64,000 nt of DNA from Inmirania thermothiophila (GCF_003751635.1 NZ_RJVI01000001.1:970726-1034725); one strand, 5' to 3'; shown: positions 30,222 through 38,215, counted from the first letter of the stretch. Notes: a model not told the origin generated them from the sequence alone. Numbers and translations: made by a program.

Positions 30222-31271
30222 ATGAGGCGCAGCGCTTCTCTCCTCTCCGGCGTGGCGGTGGCGTGGCTGCTCCTGGCGGGGCCGCGGCCGGCGGCGGCCG
30301 TGCCCGTGCCGGAGCTGCACCGCGTCGAGGTGCTGGTGGAGGGGCGCGACCCTGCGCTGCGCGAGGAGGCCATCCGCGCGGCCCTGGCCCAGGTGCTGGT
30401 GCGGGTGGCGGGCCGTTCGGCGGTGCTGGGCACGGAGGCCGCGCGTGCGGCGCTCGCCGACGCCTCGCGCCTGCTGGTGCGCTACGCCTACCGCGACCGC
30501 GGTCCGGGCGACGAGGCGACGGTGCTCGCGCTGCGCTTCGACGAGGCGGCGGTGGCGGAGGTGGTGCGCGCCGCCGGCCTCCCGGTGTGGGGCGAGGAGC
30601 GTCCGCTGACGCTGGTCTGGGTGGCGGCGGAGACGGCGGACGGGGCGCGCCGGCTGGTGGTGGCGGACGACGAGGCGGGGCTGGCCCAGGCCCTGGCCCT
30701 GGCGGGGCAGCGGCGCGGGCTGCCGCTGGTGGTGCCGCTGGGGGATCTCGCCGACCGTGCGGCGGTGGACGTCGCCGATCTGTGGGCGGGCTTCGACGCC
30801 CCGGTGATGGAGGCCTCGCGCCGCTACGGCGCGGATCGCATCGCCGTGGTGCGCCTCGGCGCCGCAGGGGGCGGCTGGCGGGCCTCGTGGCGGCTGCTGG
30901 GCGAGGGCGGCACGGCGTGGGAGGCGTTCGGGGCGAGTCCGGCGCAGGCCCTCGGCGCGGGCATCGACGGGCTCGCCGAGCGTCTCGCCGAGCTCTACGC
31001 GCCGATCGGCGCGGGTGATGCGGTGCAGACGCTGCATCTGCGCGTCGAGGGGGTGCAGACCCTCGCCGACATCGTGCGCGTGGAGCGGTATCTCGCGGGG
31101 CTGCCGGCGGCGGCCGGGGCGATGCTGGTGGCGCTGGAGGGGGAGCGGGCCGAGTTCCGGCTGCGGCACGAGGGCGGGCTTGCGGCGCTGCGCCGCGGCC
31201 TGGAGGTGGCGGACCTCTTCGCCGAGGTGCGCGCCACCGACCAGGGTATCGCCGTCCGGCTGCGGCGATGA
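30222..31271 (+). CDS. DUF2066 domain-containing exported protein
   Basis: The 349-residue protein has a signal peptide ending PAAA and the DUF2066 pattern: VLVEGRDPALREEAIRAAL, LVRVAGRSAVLG, VLALRFDEAAVAEVVRAAGLPVWGEERPLTLVW. In proteobacteria this family is encoded upstream of purM-divergent or hda-linked loci, and its role is unknown. It is probably periplasmic. It ends on the start codon of the pgsA-like gene (ATGA overlap), so the two are coupled. Confidence 0.85.
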   Translation: MRRSASLLSGVAVAWLLLAGPRPAAAVPVPELHRVEVLVEGRDPALREEAIRAALAQVLVRVAGRSAVLGTEAARAALADASRLLVRYAYRDRGPGDEATVLALRFDEAAVAEVVRAAGLPVWGEERPLTLVWVAAETADGARRLVVADDEAGLAQALALAGQRRGLPLVVPLGDLADRAAVDVADLWAGFDAPVMEASRRYGADRIAVVRLGAAGGGWRASWRLLGEGGTAWEAFGASPAQALGAGIDGLAERLAELYAPIGAGDAVQTLHLRVEGVQTLADIVRVERYLAGLPAAAGAMLVALEGERAEFRLRHEGGLAALRRGLEVADLFAEVRATDQGIAVRLRR

Positions 31272-31891
31272 GGGGAGGCCGACCGGGCGCCTCGCCGTGG
31301 CGCCACATCCCCAACGCCCTCAGCCTGCTGCGCATCGTGCTGGTGGTCCCCATCGTCATGGCCGCCGCGCGCGGCCGCTACTGGGAGGCGCTGGTCTGGT
31401 TCGTCCTCGCCGCGGTCACCGACGGGCTCGACGGCTATCTCGCGCGCCGCTTCGGCTGGCGCTCCCGGCTCGGCGGCTTTCTCGACCCGGCGGCGGACAA
31501 GCTGCTGCTGGTGGCGAGCTACCTGCTGCTGGCGCGGCAGGGCCTGCTCCCGGCGTGGCTTGCCGCCCTCGTGGTGGGGCGCGACCTCTTCATCGTCGGC
31601 GGCAGCCTCCTCTTCCGCCTCATGGTGGGGCGCTTCGAGGCCGCCCCGAGCCTGCTGAGCAAGCTCAACACGGTGGTGCAGATCCTCCTCGTGGCCGCGG
31701 TCATCGCCGACCATCTCCGTGCGGGGCTGCTGCCGCCTGCGCTGCGCGAGGCGGGCATCGCCGCGGTCGCCGCCACCACCGTGGCCAGCGGCGCGGGCTA
31801 CGCGTGGGTCTGGGGGCGCAGGGCGTGGCGTGCCCGCCGCCCTGCCGGAGCGCTCAGGGACCGAGGAGATCGCGCACGAAGGGCAGGGTGA
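31268..31891 (+). CDS. CDP-alcohol phosphatidyltransferase family protein
   Basis: The 207-residue membrane enzyme has the full CDP-alcohol signature D-G-x2-A-R-x8-G-x3-D-x3-D in DGYLARRFGWRSRLGGFLDPAADK. The N-terminal HIPNALSLLRIVLV resembles PgsA (phosphatidylglycerophosphate synthase). In gammaproteobacteria this gene next to hda is usually a second CDP-alcohol transferase, so its lipid product is uncertain. Its last 38 bp overlap the 3' end of hda on the other strand, where the arginine-rich tail is poorly conserved. Confidence 0.85.
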   Translation: MRGGRPGASPWRHIPNALSLLRIVLVVPIVMAAARGRYWEALVWFVLAAVTDGLDGYLARRFGWRSRLGGFLDPAADKLLLVASYLLLARQGLLPAWLAALVVGRDLFIVGGSLLFRLMVGRFEAAPSLLSKLNTVVQILLVAAVIADHLRAGLLPPALREAGIAAVAATTVASGAGYAWVWGRRAWRARRPAGALRDRGDRARRAG

Positions 31892-32540
31892 GGCGCCGGC
31901 CGGCGGCGAGGCTCTCGCGGTCGAGGCGGGCGAGAAGGTCCACGAGGCGGTCGAGCCGCCGCGGATGGCGGGCGAGGAGGAAGCGGGCCACCTCGCGCGG
32001 GAGCTCGATGCCGCGGGCCTCGGCATGCAGGCGCAGGGCCTCGGCGAGCTCGTCGTCGGCGAGGGGTTCGAGCCCGTAGACCCCGCCCCAGGCGAGCCGG
32101 CTGCGCAGGTCGGGGAGGGCGAGGTCGAGACCGGCGAGGGGTGCGCGGGAGGCGGCGATGACGCCGCCGCCGCGGCCCGCGGCGTCGAGAAGGAGCAGGG
32201 CTGCGCCCTCCCAGGCGCGGTTGCCGGCCACATGCTCGAGGCCGTCCAGGCACACCAGGTCCATGCGCTCGAGCCCCTCCAGGGCCGCCTCGCTGCGGCA
32301 GGCGGGGTCGGCCAGATCCAGATAGGCCGCGCGCCGGCCCGCCTGCGCCGCGCGGTGACAGGCCCCCTGCAGCAGATGCGTCTTGCCGCTGCCGGCCGCG
32401 CCCCAGAGGTAGAGGATGCCGCCGGCGAGGGCCGCCTCGGCCACCCGCTCCCAGGCCGCGCGGTTCGGCCCGGGGTGGAAGCGCTCGAGGTCCGCGGGCG
32501 AGGCGCAGACGAGGGGCAGGGGGAACTGACGGGGTTGCAC
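31854..32540 (-). CDS. hda: DnaA regulatory inactivator Hda
   Basis: The 228-residue DnaA-related AAA+ protein binds the sliding clamp and promotes hydrolysis of DnaA-ATP after initiation. The N-terminal QPRQFPLPL supplies the clamp-binding QL-SLPL-like motif. Walker A is LWGAAGSGKTHLL and Walker B is LVCLDGLEHV. GTG at 32540 places the clamp motif at residues 2-10 as in E. coli Hda. Longer in-frame extensions run antisense to other genes. It is 14 bp inside the arsC-hda pair, converging with the pgsA-like gene. Confidence 0.93.
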   Translation of the reverse strand: MQPRQFPLPLVCASPADLERFHPGPNRAAWERVAEAALAGGILYLWGAAGSGKTHLLQGACHRAAQAGRRAAYLDLADPACRSEAALEGLERMDLVCLDGLEHVAGNRAWEGAALLLLDAAGRGGGVIAASRAPLAGLDLALPDLRSRLAWGGVYGLEPLADDELAEALRLHAEARGIELPREVARFLLARHPRRLDRLVDLLARLDRESLAAGRRLTLPFVRDLLGP

Positions 32541-32554
32541 GCCGGGACGGCGGT

Positions 32555-32908
32555 TCAGGGCAGCACCGCCAGCACCGCCTCCGGCGGCCGGCCGATGGCG
32601 GCACCGCGGGGGGTGACCACGATGGGCCGCTCGATCAGGATCGGGTGTTCCACCATGGCGCGGATGAGGGTGCGCCGGTCGAGGCCCGGGTCGTCCAGCC
32701 CGAGCTCGCGGTAGGGGGCCTCCTTGCGGCGCATGAGCTGGCGCGGCTCCATCCCCAGCAGATCCAGGATCCGCTCCAGCTCCGTCTCGTCGGGCGGGGT
32801 CCTGAGGTACTCCACGATGCGCGGCTCCACACCCCGCTCGCGCAGCAGCGCCAGGGTCTGGCGCGACTTGGAGCAGCGCGGGTTGTGGTAGATGGTGACC
32901 TCGCTCAT
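32555..32908 (-). CDS. arsC: ArsC-type (glutaredoxin-dependent) arsenate reductase
   Basis: The 117-residue protein starts TIYHNPRCSKSRQTLALL, with catalytic Cys12 and the CSKSR loop. It also has EYLRTPP and the conserved arginines for oxyanion binding (LMRRKE, IERPIVV). It reduces arsenate to arsenite with glutathione and glutaredoxin. No arsB or arsR is adjacent, and copies beside hda are common in gammaproteobacteria, so it may be a housekeeping paralogue rather than part of an ars operon. Confidence 0.93.
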   Translation of the reverse strand: MSEVTIYHNPRCSKSRQTLALLRERGVEPRIVEYLRTPPDETELERILDLLGMEPRQLMRRKEAPYRELGLDDPGLDRRTLIRAMVEHPILIERPIVVTPRGAAIGRPPEAVLAVLP

Positions 32909-32918
32909 GGGGGGTTCC

Positions 32919-32947
32919 TTGACCGGGTGGGGTCCGGGTGCTAGCGT
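32919..32947 (+). promoter_or_regulatory. Putative promoter of the DUF4398 lipoprotein
   Basis: TTGACC (32919-32924) and TAGCGT (32942-32947) are spaced by 17 bases, with TGC before the -10. The predicted transcript start near 32954 lies only about 5 bases before the ATG at 32959, implying a very short leader or a slightly different start. Confidence 0.5.
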
Positions 32948-32958
32948 CGCCCGGCATT

Positions 32959-33255
32959 ATGGCGGAGCTCGCCACGTACACCAAGGGGGGGGTCGCCGCG
33001 GTCCTCCTCGCCCTCCTGCTCGGCGCCTGCGCCACCGCACCGGTGCAGGAGATGAGCGATGCGCGCCAGACCGTGGAGGCGGCGCGGCAGGCCGGCGCCG
33101 CAGAGCGGGCGCCGGCCCTGCTCGAGGAGGCCGAGCGGCTGCTGGAGCAGGCGGAGCGCGCCCTCGAGGCGAGGCGCTTCCGCGAGGCGCGCGAGGCGGC
33201 GCTGCGTGCCCGCGAGCGGGCCGCGCAGGCGCGGCGCGAGGCCGCGGGGCGCTGA
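32959..33255 (+). CDS. Small DUF4398-type lipoprotein
   Basis: The 98-residue protein has a signal peptide with lipobox LLGAC followed by a helical, alanine/arginine/glutamate-rich domain of DUF4398 type (SDARQTVEAARQAGAAERAP, ALEARRFREAREAALRARE). It should be a lipid-anchored periplasmic or outer-membrane-facing helical protein. The ATG at 32959 is preferred over an upstream in-frame start that overlaps the promoter. The next gene encodes a larger lipoprotein with a related helical region. Confidence 0.75.
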   Translation: MAELATYTKGGVAAVLLALLLGACATAPVQEMSDARQTVEAARQAGAAERAPALLEEAERLLEQAERALEARRFREAREAALRARERAAQARREAAGR

Positions 33256-33301
33256 GCATCCGGTCCCGCCCGGGTGACGACCGGGGTCGCGCCGACCCAC
33301 C

Positions 33302-33331
33302 TTGACACTTGCGGATATCGGGTGCTACGGT
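33302..33331 (+). promoter_or_regulatory. Putative promoter of the LysM lipoprotein
   Basis: A perfect TTGACA (33302-33307) is separated by 18 bases from TACGGT (33326-33331), which has TGC immediately upstream. The leader to the ATG at 33436 would be about 98 bases. This is one of the strongest sigma-70-type promoters in the window. Confidence 0.6.
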
Positions 33332-33435
33332 CCGAATGATGCAGGATGCCGGCCTGCGCGTGCGGCCGACGGCGCGCGGCGGGCCGGCAGCGGAGCAAGA
33401 GAGCAAGAACAAGGATCCCCAAGGGAGCACGCACC

Positions 33436-34242
33436 ATGAGATCGGCCACCTTCTTCCGCACCGCGCTGGCGCTGGCCGCCGCCGGCGGACTCCTCGCCGG
33501 CTGCGCAAGCGCCCCCAAGGAGGCGCCGCGCGAGCAGGCGCAGCTCGAGGCGCCGCAGCAGCCCAGCGGGCCGACCGAGGAGGAGAAGCGTGCCGCGGCG
33601 CGCGCCGCCGCGGCCCAGGCGATCGCCGACGCGCGCGCGGCGGTGGCCCGCGCCGAATCCGTGGACGGCCTCCAGCCCGGCACCAGCGCGACCCTGCAGG
33701 CGGCGGAGCGGGCCTTCGACGCCGGCGACTACGAGCGCGCCAAGACCCTCGCCGACCAGGCCCGTGCGGAGGCCGAGCTGGGCTACAACCAGGCCCTGCT
33801 GGAGAAGGCCAAGGCGCTCATCGAGCAGGCCAAGGTCTACGAGGCCGACATGACGCCGGCGCAGCGCCAGACGCTGGCGGACGCCGAGGCGGCGGTGCGC
33901 CAGGCCCAGGGCGAGCGCGCCTACGCCCTCGCGAGCGGACTGCTGGCGGAGCTTCGCGCCTCGGTCCTGCGCTACACCGTGGTCCGGGGCGACAGCCTGT
34001 GGAAGATCTCCGGGCGTGAGGAGGTCTACGGCGATCCCTTCCGCTGGCCGCTGATCTACAAGCGCAACCGCGACCAGATCCGGGACGCCGATCTCATCTA
34101 CCCGGGGCAGGTGTTCACCATCGACCGGTTCCCGAGCCCGGACGCGGTGGCGGCGGCGGTGGAGCACGCCCGCAACCGGGGCGCCTGGTCGCTGGGGGAG
34201 GTGGAGGCCTCGGACCTCGATTACCTCAACCGCAGTCCCTGA
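33436..34242 (+). CDS. Lipoprotein with DUF4398-like helices and C-terminal LysM domain
   Basis: The 268-residue protein has a signal peptide with lipobox LLAGC. A helical middle region follows (ADARAAVARAES, AFDAGDYERAKTLADQARAEAE) resembling the preceding DUF4398 lipoprotein. The LysM domain begins YTVVRGDSLWKISGREEVYGDPFRWPL with IYPGQVFTI, so it should bind peptidoglycan while anchored to a membrane. ATG at 33436 gives a proper signal peptide; 30 upstream codons in frame are basic and unconserved. A terminator follows. Confidence 0.85.
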   Translation: MRSATFFRTALALAAAGGLLAGCASAPKEAPREQAQLEAPQQPSGPTEEEKRAAARAAAAQAIADARAAVARAESVDGLQPGTSATLQAAERAFDAGDYERAKTLADQARAEAELGYNQALLEKAKALIEQAKVYEADMTPAQRQTLADAEAAVRQAQGERAYALASGLLAELRASVLRYTVVRGDSLWKISGREEVYGDPFRWPLIYKRNRDQIRDADLIYPGQVFTIDRFPSPDAVAAAVEHARNRGAWSLGEVEASDLDYLNRSP

Positions 34243-34260
34243 GGCCCGGCGGGTTCGGGT

Positions 34261-34294
34261 GACGGCGGCCCGCCCCGGCGGGCCGTCTTCGTTT
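34261..34294 (+). terminator. Terminator between the LysM lipoprotein and PilZ-like genes
   Basis: GGCCCGCC-CC-GGCGGGCC forms an 8-bp stem (34267-34284), extended by GAC/GTC with a bulge, and is followed by TCTTCGTTT. It lies 24 bp after the lipoprotein stop and just before the 3' end of the opposing gene. Confidence 0.55.
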
Positions 34295-34304
34295 CGGCGT
34301 CCGC

Positions 34305-35888
34305 TCAGAGCCGGACCGCGAGGAAGCGGTCGAGGGTGCGGGTGGTCTCCACGAGCCCGCGGGGCTCGAGATGGGTCGCGCCGTCGCCGGCCTCGAGGCG
34401 GATGGTGGCACCGGGCCGGTAGAGGCCGTGGGGGGCGACGACCTCGACCATCCCGTCGCCGCGCTCCACGGCGAGGGCGGGCTGCTGCGTCCGCGTGGGC
34501 CCGTCCTCGCCCTCGACGCTGACCTCGCACCCGAAGGCGCCGCCCGGCAGATATTCGACGCCGATGCGGACCTCGTCGCCGTGGGCGTGGCTGAGCCACC
34601 GCACGATGCCGGTCAGCCACGCCTCGCCTTCGGCCGCCGGATTGCGGAAGGCCACGAGGTCGCCCACGCGCAGCGCACCGGACTGCTCCGCGGGAACCCC
34701 GAGCGCGACGCCGTTCGGGCCGTGGTTGAGCAGCCGCCACTGGTGGGCCTCCTCGCCCGCTCCCGCGAGCGCCTCGGCGCTGTGCAGCCCGCTCAGGCTG
34801 CGGATCTCGATCTCGCCGCCGAGGCTCGGTTCCGCCTCCCGGCGCCGCAGCCGGGCCTGCGCGGCGCGCAGGCCGCAGACCGCGGCCACCTGGACCAGCC
34901 GCTCGCGGCGGCCGTGGCGGCGGCGCGGCGCCGCCCACCAGGCCCGCAGCAGATGGCGGACGAGGTGCAGGGCGTGCATGGGCGGGGTCGCCTCGCCGAA
35001 GGCCGCGGCCGGCGCCGCGTCCCCCGCCTCGAGGGCCTCCGCGCTGCGCCGCAGCGCCGCCACCGGCCCGGCGCTGTCGAGAAGGCGGTGACGCGCGGGC
35101 TCGAGCGGCGCGGTGACCTCCGTCAGGGGCAGCGGGCGCGCGTTGGCCGCGAGGTCGACCACGAAATAGCCCTCCGGCGCGGGGCGGGCGGGCTGCGGCG
35201 GCAGCAGCGGCGCGGCCGGCGCGGCCTCCTCCAGGTAGCGGGCCACCTGCCACAGGCCGCCCGCGGGAAGCCGGTAGGGGTCCGCGAGGGCGAGCAGCGC
35301 CGTGCGGACGTAGGCGATGCGCGGCGCCGGGATGTCGCGCCGGGGTTGCCGCTCGAGGATGCCGCGTGCGCAGCCGTGGGCGAGGAGGGCGTGCAGCTCG
35401 CGCCAGGCGTGGGTCGGCGCGGGCAGATAGGCCTCCCAGGCATGGGCGAGCTCGAGGGAGAGCATCTCCAGGGCCCGGGTGATGGCGAGGGCGAGATGCC
35501 GCGGCCCGCCCCCGTGGTCCCCGACGTCCGCCAGCACCGCCTGCTTGTAGCCGTATCCCATCTCGCGCACGAGCCGGCGCAGGGGGGCCAGGCCCTCGCG
35601 GACGCGGCTGCGGCGGACGGCGTTGGGGTCGGCGCGAAGCGGTGCCCGCAAAAGCTGCTGCACCGTCTCCATCCCCTCGCGGTAGATCTCCAGCAGGGCG
35701 AGGCGCTCGGCCACCGCCAGCGGCTGGCGGTTGAGCCGCGCCACCGCCTCGGCGAGGCGCGCCGCCGCGCCGCGTGGGTCGGCGAGCGGGAGCTCGGCGA
35801 TGAAGGCCCGCACCTCGCCGGGCCGGACCGGCACCCGCGGGTCGCGCACCTCGCTGACCGGGGGCACCGTGAGCGGAAGCTGGGCCAT
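34305..35888 (-). CDS. PilZ-like domain protein with a long N-terminal helical region
   Basis: The 527-residue cytoplasmic protein has an N-terminal helical region that I cannot name (LPLADPRGAAARLAEAVARLN, IYREGMETVQQLL, REMGYGYKQAVL). Its C-terminal domain resembles PilZ: WRLLNHGPNGVALGV, LRVGDLVAFR, WLTGIVRW and RIGVEYL. The usual D/N-x-S-x-x-G motif reads N-H-G-P-N-G, lacking the Ser, and the upstream RxxxR is not obvious. Binding of c-di-GMP is therefore uncertain. It stands alone, convergent with the LysM gene and divergent from a thioredoxin gene. Confidence 0.6.
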   Translation of the reverse strand: MAQLPLTVPPVSEVRDPRVPVRPGEVRAFIAELPLADPRGAAARLAEAVARLNRQPLAVAERLALLEIYREGMETVQQLLRAPLRADPNAVRRSRVREGLAPLRRLVREMGYGYKQAVLADVGDHGGGPRHLALAITRALEMLSLELAHAWEAYLPAPTHAWRELHALLAHGCARGILERQPRRDIPAPRIAYVRTALLALADPYRLPAGGLWQVARYLEEAAPAAPLLPPQPARPAPEGYFVVDLAANARPLPLTEVTAPLEPARHRLLDSAGPVAALRRSAEALEAGDAAPAAAFGEATPPMHALHLVRHLLRAWWAAPRRRHGRRERLVQVAAVCGLRAAQARLRRREAEPSLGGEIEIRSLSGLHSAEALAGAGEEAHQWRLLNHGPNGVALGVPAEQSGALRVGDLVAFRNPAAEGEAWLTGIVRWLSHAHGDEVRIGVEYLPGGAFGCEVSVEGEDGPTRTQQPALAVERGDGMVEVVAPHGLYRPGATIRLEAGDGATHLEPRGLVETTRTLDRFLAVRL

Positions 35889-36041
35889 GGATCCTTGCGC
35901 GCTCCTCGGGCCGCGCACCAGGCGGCCTGCGACGATGATAGCGGCGGCCACCGTCCCCCGCCAGCGCGGCCCCCCGGCGGGGGATTGCGCGGCCGCCGGC
36001 TTGGTGGCACGGTGAGACGCACCACCGAAGGAGGTGCCGCG

Positions 36042-36515
36042 ATGCGAAGAGTCTGGCTGCTGGCCGTGCTGCTGTGGGCGCCCGTCGTCGGGTGGCCGGC
36101 GCCCATCGACTTCGCGCTCCCCGACCTCCAGGGGCAGGTCCACCGCCTGTCCGACTTCCGCGGCCGCTGGGTGGTGCTCAACTTCTGGGCCACCTGGTGC
36201 CCGCCCTGCCGCAAGGAGCTGCCGGAGTTCGCCGCCTTCCACGAGCGCCACAAGGACCGCGACGCGGTGGTCGTCGGCCTCAACTACGAGGAGGCCGACC
36301 CGGAGGCGGTGGCCATGTTCCTGGAGGACTACGACGTCGGCTACCTCATCCTGCGGGCGCCACCCTCGGTGCGGCTGCCGCTGCCGTCGCTGTTCGGGCT
36401 GCCCACCACCTTCCTGATCTCGCCGCAGGGGGAGCTCGCGGCGACCCATGTCGGTCCCATGGACGGCGAGCAGCTGGAGGCCATGCTGCGCGAGGCGAAG
36501 GCCAAGGAGGAATGA
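36042..36515 (+). CDS. TlpA/ResA-type periplasmic thioredoxin
   Basis: The 157-residue exported protein has a signal peptide ending GWPAP and a redoxin domain with active site ATWCPPCRKELPEF. The FxLPDxxGxxxxLSDFRGRWVVLNFW strand pattern, NYEEADPEAV and PTTFLISPQG with the cis-proline are all typical of TlpA family reductases. It probably reduces apocytochrome c or other exported thiols. GAAGGAGG is an excellent ribosome site. The next gene is 14 bp downstream, so the pair is likely an operon. Confidence 0.88.
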   Translation: MRRVWLLAVLLWAPVVGWPAPIDFALPDLQGQVHRLSDFRGRWVVLNFWATWCPPCRKELPEFAAFHERHKDRDAVVVGLNYEEADPEAVAMFLEDYDVGYLILRAPPSVRLPLPSLFGLPTTFLISPQGELAATHVGPMDGEQLEAMLREAKAKEE

Positions 36516-36529
36516 AGGGAGGCGGGGCA

Positions 36530-37060
36530 ATGCGGATGCGCTGGGTGGTGGCGGGGATGCTCGCGCTGGCCTGGGGTCTGGCCGCCGGCCAGGGGCGCGA
36601 TCCGGACACGCACTTCTTCGAGCCCAGCTTCGGCGACTTCCGGGAGGAGCTCGCCACGGCCCGAGCGGAGGGCAGGCGGGGGGTGATGGTGTTCTTCGAA
36701 TCGGACACCTGCCCCTACTGCAAGCGGATGCGGCGCACGGTGCTCAACCGCCCGGAGGTGCAGCGCTACTACCGGGAGCGCTTCCGCTGCCTGACGGTGG
36801 ACGTGGAGGGCGACGTGGAGGTGGTGGACTTCGACGGCACCCCCACCATCGAGAAGGCGATGGCGCGGCGCTACCGTGTCTGGGCGACCCCGGTGATCGC
36901 CTTCTTCGACCTGGAAGGCCGGCTCGTCTTCCGCTACACCGGTGCCACGAGCACACCGGAGCACTTCCTGTGGCTTGCCGAGTACGTCGCCGAGGGGCAT
37001 TACGAGATGATGCCGTTTCTCGAGTACAAGCGGCGCAAGCAGGCCGGGGGCGGCTCGTGA
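36530..37060 (+). CDS. SoxW-like periplasmic thioredoxin
   Basis: The 176-residue exported protein has a signal peptide ending AAG and a thioredoxin fold with active site SDTCPYCKRM. The AWATPVIAFFDLEGRLVFRYTGA-like C-terminal part carries the cis-proline in WATPV. The RRTVLNRPEVQRYYRERF helix and the C-terminal YVAEGHYEMMPFLEYKRRK are typical of SoxW/DsbD-partner thioredoxins in sulfur-oxidising bacteria. Such proteins keep SoxY or related carriers reduced, but no sox genes are present here. It is followed by a 4-bp overlapping gene. Confidence 0.8.
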   Translation: MRMRWVVAGMLALAWGLAAGQGRDPDTHFFEPSFGDFREELATARAEGRRGVMVFFESDTCPYCKRMRRTVLNRPEVQRYYRERFRCLTVDVEGDVEVVDFDGTPTIEKAMARRYRVWATPVIAFFDLEGRLVFRYTGATSTPEHFLWLAEYVAEGHYEMMPFLEYKRRKQAGGGS

Positions 37061-37905
37061 CCGCCCAGAGGAACGGCGCCGCGGGGCGCAGGGCGCCGCG
37101 CGGTGTCCTCGGCTGGTGTGCGGCGTGGCTCGGGGCGCTGGCGCTCTGGGCGTCGTCCGAGGCGGCGGCCCAGGAGCTGACGCTGGAAGCGGCCATGGCG
37201 CGTGCGGTGGCGGCGGCGGGGCTTGCCGCCGACGCGGCGGGTGCGGCGCGGGTGCGGCTGGAGGCGGCGCGGGCCTTCCTCGGGGCGGTGGCGGCGGATC
37301 TCGCCCATGCGCGTCACGAGGAGATGAGCGCGGCGGAGTTCCTGCGTGCGCGCCGCCTGGCGCGGCGCACGGTGCAGGCGTCGGATCAGGCCTCGCTGGA
37401 GGTGGAGATCGCCCAGGCGCAGGCCGCCTACCGGCGCGCCGTCGCCGGACGGGTCCGTGCCGAGACCGAGCAGCGCCTGCAGCGGATGCGGCTGGCGGAG
37501 CTCCTGGGTGCCGCGGAGCCCCCGGCGGAGCTTGCGGCGCCTGCGCTGCGGGCGAAGGGGCTGCCGCGCCCCGAGCTGGATGCGCTGCTCGCGGCCGGCG
37601 GGGCGGGGCGCGGGACGGCGATCGCGCAGGCGTGGCAGCGCCTCGTGGTGGCGATGGCCGAGCGCGAAGCGGCGGTGGCGGAGTTCGCGTATCGCGACCT
37701 TGCTCTGGATCAGGTGCGGATCCGCTACGAGCGGGGCGAGGCCGCGGATCTGGCGCGCGCCGAGGCCGAGGTGAGCGCCGCGCTCCACGGGAAGGCCCTT
37801 GCCGAGCACGGCATCATCCTGGCCTGGCTGGAGCTCGCAGCGCTGGGGGCGGTGCCGGCGGACGCCTGGAAGGCGGTGGTGGCGCCGCCTGCGGGAGGGC
37901 CGTGA
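37057..37905 (+). CDS. Short TolC-like outer membrane efflux protein
   Basis: The 282-residue protein has a signal peptide ending AAAQ. ELTLEAAMARAVAAAGLAAD is the start of an outer membrane efflux (OEP) repeat, followed by coiled-coil helices and the conserved DLALDQVRIRYERGEAADLARAEAE segment. Typical TolC-family proteins have about 400-480 residues with two repeats, so this one is about two-thirds length and appears to lack one barrel-helix unit. GTG at 37057 overlaps the upstream stop. Whether it forms a channel is doubtful. Confidence 0.65.
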   Translation: MTAQRNGAAGRRAPRGVLGWCAAWLGALALWASSEAAAQELTLEAAMARAVAAAGLAADAAGAARVRLEAARAFLGAVAADLAHARHEEMSAAEFLRARRLARRTVQASDQASLEVEIAQAQAAYRRAVAGRVRAETEQRLQRMRLAELLGAAEPPAELAAPALRAKGLPRPELDALLAAGGAGRGTAIAQAWQRLVVAMAEREAAVAEFAYRDLALDQVRIRYERGEAADLARAEAEVSAALHGKALAEHGIILAWLELAALGAVPADAWKAVVAPPAGGP

Positions 37906-38171
37906 TGCGCTGCCTGCGCTGCCGCGTCACGGGGCGCGTCCAGGGCGTGTTCTTCCGCGCCACGGCGCGGGAGGAAGCGCAGCGGCTCGGGATCACGGGC
38001 TACGCCCGCAACCTGCCCGACGGCAGCGTGGAGGTGCTCGCCTGCGGCCCGGAGGAGGCCCTCGCGGCCTTCCGCGACTGGCTCCGGCGGGGTCCCCCCA
38101 CGGCGCAGGTGCACGAGGTGCGCTGCGAGGAGGCGCCGGTGACGCCGCCGGCGCAGTTCCGCATCCGCTGA
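37905..38171 (+). CDS. acyP: Acylphosphatase
   Basis: The 88-residue enzyme hydrolyses acyl phosphates. It has the complete signature GRVQGVFFRATAREEAQRLGI, with the catalytic Arg in FFRA, and GYARNLPDGSVEVLACGP with the catalytic Asn. The ATG overlaps the previous stop as TGATG, so it ends the four-gene operon beginning with the TlpA-type thioredoxin. Whether this coupling is functional is unknown. Confidence 0.95.
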   Translation: MRCLRCRVTGRVQGVFFRATAREEAQRLGITGYARNLPDGSVEVLACGPEEALAAFRDWLRRGPPTAQVHEVRCEEAPVTPPAQFRIR

Positions 38172-38215
38172 GCGGCCGGCGCGGGAAGGACGGGCGGCGG
38201 CGGGGGGGCGACGGC

